From Planctomycetota bacterium (lineage in GTDB: Bacteria; Planctomycetota; Phycisphaerae; Phycisphaerales; UBA1924), in NCBI GenBank assembly GCA_023434205.1, contig JAEYTB010000084.1, positions 1-21,585 of the forward strand: 21,585 nt of DNA, read 5' to 3'. Shown here one piece after another: positions 1 through 6,164 of the stretch. Below the pieces are notes generated by a model. It was not told the DNA's origin and did no database searches. It worked only from the letters and a program-made list of their open reading frames with translations. Position 1 is the first letter of the stretch, and each line of letters begins with the position of its first letter. The position numbers were made by a program, and so were the translations under genes.

Positions 1-13
1 AAACTGGAAAGCC

Positions 14-1111
14 ATGTACTCCGATCCCGCCATCTCTGAATCCGCAATACCCGAGCTCTTCGAGCGGCTGGGTCCGATTTTCGGTAGGCAAGTCACCATC
101 GAACTCCGCCCAGCGGGCCAGCGCGAAACGCCGGGCCGTGCCGTTGCCGACTTCGTGGTGAGCGTCGCATGGGGGACGGAGCGATACGAGTTCGCGGCCG
201 AGGCGAAGATGCGCAACACGCCGCGTGTGCTCGACGAGGCTCTCCGCCAGTCGCGGCGGTGGGCTGCGGATTCCGGCCGACTACCGATGGTGGTCGTGCC
301 GTTCCTCGGCGAGAAGCGGATCGAGCGATTGGAGGAGGAAGGCATCTCCGGCCTCGACCTCTGCGGCAACGGTCTGATCCTCGTCCAAGGCCGCCTTCTG
401 CTGCGACGAACGGGGCAGCCGAACCGCTACCCCGAGTCCAGGCCGGCCCGGTTCGCGTATCGCGGAGCCACCTCGCTGGTGCCCCGCGTGTTCCTCCGTC
501 GCGCGGAGTATTCGTCTGTCGGCCAGGTCCGGGACGAGATCGAGGCAGCGGGCGGGACCGTGGCGCTCTCGACAGTCTCCAAAGCCCTCGCGAGGATGGC
601 GGACGATCTGATCGTGGACCGCTCAGAAGGCCGGATCGCGCTGGTGCAGCCCGACAAACTGCTCGACGCGCTGGTGGAGAACTTCGCTGCCCCCAAGCCC
701 GAGCGTACGGCTCAGCTCAAGACGCCGTTGCCTTTGGAGGACTTCTTCCGCCGCGCCCAAGGGGCCGTCGGGTCGGCCACGAAGTTGCAGATGGTGCTTT
801 CCGGCGCGTCCGCCCAGGACCGTTACGCCGGGGGGCTCCGTGCCGATGTGCCGATCGTGTACGCCAATAACCTCAACGAACTGAAGCGGCGGATCGGCGA
901 TACCTGGAAGCCTGTGGATCGCTTCGCCAACCTCACAGTGATTGAGACGCGGGATCCGACCCCCTTCTTCGACGCACGCCGTGATGACGGGGGCGCTTCG
1001 TTCGCTTCTCCGGTGCAGGCGTACCTCGAACTCGCCGCCGGAGGGGACAAGCGGGACACCGAGATGGCCCAGCAGGTCCGTGCACGCATCCTGCGGGACC
1101 TCGGTCGATAA
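14..1111 (+). CDS. AbiEi-like antitoxin/regulator with possible PD-(D/E)xK-like N-terminus
   Basis: This 365-residue protein is probably the antitoxin or regulator partner of the nucleotidyltransferase-like gene 13 bp downstream. The C-terminal half (about 250-365) has the look of AbiEi-family C-terminal domains: a 'YANNLNELKRR' segment, a strand-rich 'LTVIETRDP' segment and a final helix. A winged-helix segment lies at about 165-205. Residues 41-130 contain D46, then E63-A-K65 and a GLDLCGNG motif (113-120), a spacing that fits a PD-(D/E)xK-like nuclease fold. The ATG at 14 is preceded by a GGAAAG ribosome site. The promoter lies outside the window. In characterised AbiE systems AbiEi represses its operon and counteracts AbiEii; that role is transferred here by analogy. 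The pair architecture is fairly secure, but the nuclease fold is tentative. Confidence 0.72.
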   Translation: MYSDPAISESAIPELFERLGPIFGRQVTIELRPAGQRETPGRAVADFVVSVAWGTERYEFAAEAKMRNTPRVLDEALRQSRRWAADSGRLPMVVVPFLGEKRIERLEEEGISGLDLCGNGLILVQGRLLLRRTGQPNRYPESRPARFAYRGATSLVPRVFLRRAEYSSVGQVRDEIEAAGGTVALSTVSKALARMADDLIVDRSEGRIALVQPDKLLDALVENFAAPKPERTAQLKTPLPLEDFFRRAQGAVGSATKLQMVLSGASAQDRYAGGLRADVPIVYANNLNELKRRIGDTWKPVDRFANLTVIETRDPTPFFDARRDDGGASFASPVQAYLELAAGGDKRDTEMAQQVRARILRDLGR

Positions 1112-1124
1112 TCGGAACCCTGCC

Positions 1125-2015
1125 ATGAAGCCACTGATCACCAGCGTGCTGGATCTGAACTCCGCTCTCGGTGGGAACGCCGAACTGCTGCTGGGCGGCG
1201 GCCTCGGCCTGTACCTGAAACAGGAGCATTTGCGCACCACCGGCGCACGCACGTTGCTGCCGCTGGATCGCCTGCCGCCCGCTCGAACCACACAGGACGT
1301 CGATCTGTTCCTTCGCGCAGAAGTGATTGCAAGCCAAGACGCAGTCTCCCGCTACCGCGCTGCGCTGAACAAGCTTGGGTTCGTGGTCGTTCCTGGATCG
1401 GAGTGGCTCAAGTTCAAACGCGACGTTCAAGACACGGAGGTCTTGCTCGACGTCATGGTTGGCCCCCTGGGCGAACACGCGGAAGCGATCCGGTTGAAGG
1501 ATTCCCGCGCCAGACCCAGGGGCCTCGGCGGCAAGTCCGGGCTGCATGCTTTCGTCACAGAGGAAGCCTTGGGCATCGAAACTGGGCCGTTGCGGATACC
1601 GCTGAAAGGCTTGGGCTCGGACGGCAACGACGCATCTTGCGAAGTCCTCATCCCTCGGGCGTTCCCCTATGCACTCATGAAGCTAGGCGCCCTCCGCGAC
1701 CGCATCAACGACGAAAACAAGCAGGAAGGCCGTCACCACGCGATGGACCTGTACCGGATCGTTGGGCTGCTCACGGAGGAAGAGGTCGAAGTGTCTGCGA
1801 AGCTCGCACGCGAGTACGCCAATCATGCGGAGATCGCCGAGGGCAACCGGACGATCGACACGCTCCTCGCGCCGACGGAGGGCGTTGGCCGACTTCGCCT
1901 GCTGGAATACCAGCGGGCCAACCGAGACTCCACGCCCGAAGTGGACCCGGACTTCCTGGTAAACGAGCTTCGGAGGCTGTTGGCACCATCCTCAGGCGAC
2001 CCTGTGTCCTCGTGA
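1125..2015 (+). CDS. AbiEii-like nucleotidyltransferase-fold toxin
   Basis: The 296-residue product matches the AbiEii/AbiGii nucleotidyltransferase layout. It has a GGGLGL motif at 24-29 and the metal-binding pair D58-x-D60 in 'TTQDVDLFL'. A likely third acidic residue is D109 in 'LLDVM'. The later 'LMKLGALRDR' (about 184-193) and 'HAMDLYRIV' (about 205-213) blocks correspond to the conserved Lys and Asp regions of the family. Known AbiEii toxins transfer nucleotides, in some cases onto tRNA acceptor ends; the substrate here is unknown. The ATG at 1125 gives a 13-bp gap after the AbiEi-like gene, implying one transcript. The open frame extends upstream to 942 only as overlap with the first gene. 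The gene converges with the CARF regulator gene, separated by 32 bp. Confidence 0.75.
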   Translation: MKPLITSVLDLNSALGGNAELLLGGGLGLYLKQEHLRTTGARTLLPLDRLPPARTTQDVDLFLRAEVIASQDAVSRYRAALNKLGFVVVPGSEWLKFKRDVQDTEVLLDVMVGPLGEHAEAIRLKDSRARPRGLGGKSGLHAFVTEEALGIETGPLRIPLKGLGSDGNDASCEVLIPRAFPYALMKLGALRDRINDENKQEGRHHAMDLYRIVGLLTEEEVEVSAKLAREYANHAEIAEGNRTIDTLLAPTEGVGRLRLLEYQRANRDSTPEVDPDFLVNELRRLLAPSSGDPVSS

Positions 2016-2047
2016 GTTCGCTTGAGTGTGCAGAGCCGCCTGAACTG

Positions 2048-3481
2048 CTACTCCCCCGCATCTTCCCGGAGCGTGCGTTCGTCGCAGCCCAGAGCCTTCG
2101 CAGCTCGCGCCCATGTGCCATGCCGCTCCTTGGCCCACTCGGCCAATCCGCGCTGGAAGTGTCGAATCCGCTCACGTCGAGTGCCGTCACCCCAAGGCGA
2201 GGCCTCTTTCACGTTGGTGATGGGGAATCCAACGTCTCGCCACGCCGAGACGGCGTGTGCCACAGCATCGGCCTCCGAGCGGCCATGCCACCAGGCGATG
2301 ACGAGAACCGCCAAACGCTGCAGGTCACGCAGGTTGCCTGAAAACGGGTGCGACGCCAGTGCCTCCGCCAACAGACGGTGCTGCGGCGGGTCGGCGGGCA
2401 CCGCCGTTGTCACTCGCAACTCCCGCCAAATCCGCACCCAATCGTCTGCAAGGTCCTCCCGGCAGTCCCTGAGAGACGGAACCGTTACGATGAGGTGGCT
2501 CAGACGGTCGAACAGATCGGGGGCGAGCCGCTTTGCGAGTTCCGCAATCGGAACGTTGCTGGCACACACCACCTCAACATCGACCGACATTTCCTTGTCG
2601 CCACCCACCTGCCGATATCGGCGATGCCGATCCTGCAAGAAACGGATCAGCTTCCTTTGTATGCCCATCGGAAGGTCCTGCACCTCGTCAAGGAACAGAA
2701 TGCCGCCGTCCGCGATTCCGAGCAGCCCTTTGCGAACGGACTCGGCACCAGTGAATGCCCCCTTGACATGCCCGAACAGTTCACTCTCGGCCAGCGTGGA
2801 ATCGAGCGCCCCGCAGGGCACCGTGACGACATTGCTGCGACGCTTGATGGTCGCCACGATGGTCTCGACAAGCCGTGTCTTCCCGGTGCCCCGCTCCCCC
2901 AGCACAAGCAACGGCGCACCAGCCACACCCGCGTACCGCATCAGGTCCTCCAGCGCCCGACGCCTCGCCGGAGACTTCGCCTCGGGGTCATATTGCGCGA
3001 CCGGCGCGCGCACCGACGCGGCCTCACGCACTTCCGCGAGATACGTCGAGATTGGAAACTCAACCGAATCGATCCGGAGTGGGCCGTCCCTCCCTTCCCG
3101 CTGTGATGACCACAGCCGGGTGCCGTTTGGGAACGCCCCCCCCGCGTGCAACAGCAGCCACACGCAGTGCATCGCCGGCGTCCCCGGCGAAACATTCACA
3201 TGGAGATGCGAAGCGTTCTGAACTTCTGGAATTACCTGCCGGGTGATCGCCTCGTAGATCTGCGCGTGGTTGCTCGGATCACTCACCGGCAATGTCTGCA
3301 CGTCAATGGGGGGCCCGTCCCACTCCTGCCCGAGAGTCACCGGCTCTGTCTTTCTGCAAAGGTAGATCACTTTGCCGATGGGACAGCCCTTCGATTTCAG
3401 AAGGCGAATGGCATTTCGCAGCACGTCTATGCCGTGGTTCTTGGAGTGCCAGGCGAGCAGTGTTCCACTCTTGGTGCTCAT
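2048..3481 (-). CDS. CARF-like / AAA+ sigma-54-dependent transcriptional activator (RtcR-like architecture)
   Basis: The 477-residue protein has three parts. Residues 1-150 form a Rossmann-like sensor with the strand-loop 'HLHVNVSPGTPAMH' (92-105), resembling the ligand-loop signature of CARF domains. Residues about 170-395 are a sigma-54 activator AAA+ domain: Walker A GERGTGKT (195-202), the sigma-54 contact loop GAFTGA (241-246), Walker B ILFLDE (261-266), an arginine-finger region FDRL, and a sensor-II-like 'SGNLRDLQRL' (381-390). A C-terminal Fis-like helix-turn-helix spans about 455-473. RtcR, activator of the RNA-ligase rtcBA operon, has the same order. The ATG at 3481 overlaps the stop of the PLD gene (ATGA), with GAGGAG 8 nt upstream. 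As last gene of the operon it probably controls its own operon. Sigma-54 activator identity is secure; CARF is likely; the ligand is unknown. Confidence 0.85.
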   Translation of the reverse strand: MSTKSGTLLAWHSKNHGIDVLRNAIRLLKSKGCPIGKVIYLCRKTEPVTLGQEWDGPPIDVQTLPVSDPSNHAQIYEAITRQVIPEVQNASHLHVNVSPGTPAMHCVWLLLHAGGAFPNGTRLWSSQREGRDGPLRIDSVEFPISTYLAEVREAASVRAPVAQYDPEAKSPARRRALEDLMRYAGVAGAPLLVLGERGTGKTRLVETIVATIKRRSNVVTVPCGALDSTLAESELFGHVKGAFTGAESVRKGLLGIADGGILFLDEVQDLPMGIQRKLIRFLQDRHRRYRQVGGDKEMSVDVEVVCASNVPIAELAKRLAPDLFDRLSHLIVTVPSLRDCREDLADDWVRIWRELRVTTAVPADPPQHRLLAEALASHPFSGNLRDLQRLAVLVIAWWHGRSEADAVAHAVSAWRDVGFPITNVKEASPWGDGTRRERIRHFQRGLAEWAKERHGTWARAAKALGCDERTLREDAGE

Positions 3482-5022
3482 GACGCGAGCTCCTCGACCA
3501 AGATGTTCCGGATACCGAGGGTCTCAGCCACCGCCCGCGCGGCCTTCACCTCGTCGGGCGTACCGACGCCTATGACCTTCGACCCGTCCGTCAGGCGATA
3601 GACCCTCGCGCCGTCGGTGGTCGGGCCCTCTCCCCCCTTGGACCCTTTGGAGCGATCCTCCCGCTTGGCGGTGCTGGGCACTCGCGGTGCTCGAAGCGAG
3701 TACCTGACCACCACCTGCTGTGCCCACGTCAGTCCTCGCTTCTCGACTTCTTGACGGAGACTGGCTTCCGACGGCTTGGCCTCGTCGAGGCGATCAGCCG
3801 ACTTCGCCGTCACGGCATCTAGGTTTACCGTCTCACTTGCCTTGATCCGGATTGTGGGCTCGGGCTTCTTGGGGACGGATGTTGACGGCAGCGGCACGAC
3901 CTCGCCCGAGACTGCCCCAAGTGTCGCGGGAACCTCCAGTTGCCACGGCGCTTGGTCAGTCCACGCCCGCAGGAGCCCCGAGAGGGCCTGGGAGTCCGGG
4001 CCCGTCAACCGGACGCCGAGTTCGAAGCCATCGTCGAGGCCGTGCTTCTGCAGATTCGACGACATCACCATCGCCCGATCGTCGCACACGAGCGCCTTTG
4101 CGTGCAGCCATGTGAAACAGAACACTGTCGCCCCGGCCTTGCGGAGCTTCAGAAGCGCAGGAAGCGAAGTCGCCCGATACCGTGCCAGGACCGTGACGGG
4201 CACACCTTCATTGGCCCGCTTGCACAGCGCGGCGACGACCGGATGATCCACATCCCAACCGAAGCTTGACACCGTAATGCCGCCGCGCGCTGCGCCGATC
4301 ATCTCCATCATGGCATCCCGAATCTGACAGCGCCCGCCCATGGTGGCAATGACGTGCTGCGCCGGCGAAGGCAGAGACACCTCGCCGAGTGGCTTGACAC
4401 GGTCGAGTTGTCCCTTTCCTACCAGCTCCCGCTCCGCAACCTCCCAGATCGCATATCGCAGTTGCTCGAACATCTCCCGAGTCTCGGTCGGGCTCAGCCG
4501 TACGGCGAGTTCTTCGTTCCTTGTGAGAGCTTCGGTGGTCAGGTTGGCGGTGAGCAGAAGACCCCGTGCAGAGGCGGTTGCTGGATCTGCGAGCACACAC
4601 TTCGCATGGAACGATGGCGACGAGCGGATCAGCACGCGACCCGCGAACTCGTTGAGCATCTGTTTGTGGGACTCTGTGGTCTTTGCCTCGAAGTCGTCTT
4701 CATCGCTGACATCGCGATCGAGCTTGGCTTCGGCTGAGATCAGGCCGTAGATCCGGCAGCCACGAGCCGCCGCCTCGATGAGCGCCCTCTGAATGTCGCC
4801 ATCAGACAAAAGGAACGAGCTGAACACGACGACCTGCTGCGCCGCCCGGATGAGCGACAGTGCTTCGGTCAGTACGGCACGATCCAAGCCGGTCGCGGCG
4901 ACTCGCCAGTTGCTCGGCGCGGTCGGCCTCGCGTCAGATCTCGATGCGTTTGCCCGTACAAGCACAGGCGGCACAGGCCGTGCACGCTGATCAACGGTGT
5001 GTTCGATGGTTTGATCCCACAT
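3478..5022 (-). CDS. Protein with two phospholipase D-like (HKD) domains
   Basis: The 514-residue product carries two PLD-superfamily catalytic half-motifs. The first has H139-A-K141, N160 in 'TANLT' and the acidic run 'NEELAV' near 169-174. The second has H307-A-K309, N323 in 'SSNLQ' and E334 in 'GFELGV'. Two HxK halves usually build one active site, acting as phosphodiesterase or nuclease through a phosphohistidine intermediate. No signal peptide or membrane segment is visible, which favours a cytoplasmic nuclease over a lipase. After about 370 comes a Pro/Lys-rich linker and a small Lys-rich C-terminal domain (about 470-514) of unknown role. The chosen ATG has AGGGGA 10-11 nt upstream; GTG at 5043 (4-nt overlap with the upstream stop) or TTG at 5052 are alternatives. 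DISARM DrmC and Mokosh proteins also use PLD modules. Confidence 0.82.
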   Translation of the reverse strand: MWDQTIEHTVDQRARPVPPVLVRANASRSDARPTAPSNWRVAATGLDRAVLTEALSLIRAAQQVVVFSSFLLSDGDIQRALIEAAARGCRIYGLISAEAKLDRDVSDEDDFEAKTTESHKQMLNEFAGRVLIRSSPSFHAKCVLADPATASARGLLLTANLTTEALTRNEELAVRLSPTETREMFEQLRYAIWEVAERELVGKGQLDRVKPLGEVSLPSPAQHVIATMGGRCQIRDAMMEMIGAARGGITVSSFGWDVDHPVVAALCKRANEGVPVTVLARYRATSLPALLKLRKAGATVFCFTWLHAKALVCDDRAMVMSSNLQKHGLDDGFELGVRLTGPDSQALSGLLRAWTDQAPWQLEVPATLGAVSGEVVPLPSTSVPKKPEPTIRIKASETVNLDAVTAKSADRLDEAKPSEASLRQEVEKRGLTWAQQVVVRYSLRAPRVPSTAKREDRSKGSKGGEGPTTDGARVYRLTDGSKVIGVGTPDEVKAARAVAETLGIRNILVEELAS

Positions 5023-5039
5023 GGTCTGCACGTCCCCTG

Positions 5040-6164
5040 TCACAGATTCCAATCCAGTGCTGCCTGAACCGCCCAGTAGGACCGAGGGCGAGCGTCATTT
5101 CGGGTGCCAGCGGCCAGCTGCCGCGCGAGCTCGTCCCGGCCCGGGAGTTCTACATTCCATCCGGCGAACGTTGAGCGCACACGCTGCGATAGGCTCTCGA
5201 ACACGCGGGCTGTCTGAATCCCATTGAGCTGCGCGGCGATCTGGTGCCTGGCCCACTCTGTTGCAGCGCGATTCGAATCTGGGCACAGTCTGATGCTCGG
5301 GACCTTTACGTCGCGGAATGACCCCGCCCCGTCAAGACTGGGAGATGCGAACTCCAGCGTTGTTCGCATGTTGAGGCGCTCGTCCTCTGTAGTCGCCGCG
5401 GCAAACGGGATCATCAACGCCTGACGGTTGTGGTCCCAGCTGCGATCAAGCCGCTTGGATGCCAGAAGCTCGTCCCACACACTTCCGAGATCCGGAAGAT
5501 CATCTCGCGTGATCGGTTGATCGATACGGTGCCGACCGTTGACATTCCCGACGATGCGCAGCTCGGGCGTGTCCCTCAGGGTCCAGCGCAGTTCCAGTTC
5601 GTCGGCCGTGTTGGTCTCGATCGCTGCGGCAGCGAGGTCGTCAAAGCGTGCAAGGCGGCCGTCCATGAGCATCCTGGCCACCTGTCCAGCGGCTGGACGT
5701 ACCCAGTCAGGCAACTCCTCGGCCCGGGGGCGAGGTTCATCACGCTTGCGTTGCTCGGTCCCGTTCTGGTTCACGGGGCGCGGCGCGACGCCGATGACTG
5801 GAAACTCCAGCAGCGGATCGTCGGCGGTCCACAGCGACCACTCGCCTTTGTCCGGCTGAAGCACCTTGCCCGTCTTAGCAGCCGCGACGCCCTGCTCGGT
5901 GAGCCCTTCGAAGCCATCCGTGACCAGATGAAGATCGCGACAGATGAGGAGTAGTCGTTTTGCGACGGTGTTCATGCCTGCGCCGGGGCCGAGCAGATGC
6001 TGGGCCAGCGACTCGGGGCCCAGTTGCCGGTTCGCATCGACCTCCTGCTTCGCCCATACCAGCACCGGTGCCAGTTCCGCACGAGCTTCTTCACGGGCGA
6101 TGGTCGCGACGAGATCGAATCGCCGCAGAGGGACCTTGCGAGTTAGAACAAACTGGACACTCAT
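5040..6164 (-). CDS. Uncharacterised operon protein with possible winged-helix N-terminus
   Basis: I do not recognise this 374-residue protein. Residues about 45-100 ('ESLAQHLLG...RLLLICRDLHLVTD...LTEQG') have the helix-helix-wing pattern of a winged-helix DNA-binding domain. A charged linker at about 133-152 separates it from a mixed alpha/beta C-terminal part (153-374) with no motif I can name. No catalytic signature, signal peptide or membrane segment is seen. The start is set at 6164: its ATG overlaps the helicase stop by 4 nt (ATGA), and AAGGGGGG lies 8 nt upstream. The open frame continues to 6350 only as a shadow of the helicase gene. Its position between helicase and PLD genes suggests an adaptor or specificity subunit of that machinery; this is inference. 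Confidence 0.72.
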   Translation of the reverse strand: MSVQFVLTRKVPLRRFDLVATIAREEARAELAPVLVWAKQEVDANRQLGPESLAQHLLGPGAGMNTVAKRLLLICRDLHLVTDGFEGLTEQGVAAAKTGKVLQPDKGEWSLWTADDPLLEFPVIGVAPRPVNQNGTEQRKRDEPRPRAEELPDWVRPAAGQVARMLMDGRLARFDDLAAAAIETNTADELELRWTLRDTPELRIVGNVNGRHRIDQPITRDDLPDLGSVWDELLASKRLDRSWDHNRQALMIPFAAATTEDERLNMRTTLEFASPSLDGAGSFRDVKVPSIRLCPDSNRAATEWARHQIAAQLNGIQTARVFESLSQRVRSTFAGWNVELPGRDELARQLAAGTRNDARPRSYWAVQAALDWNL

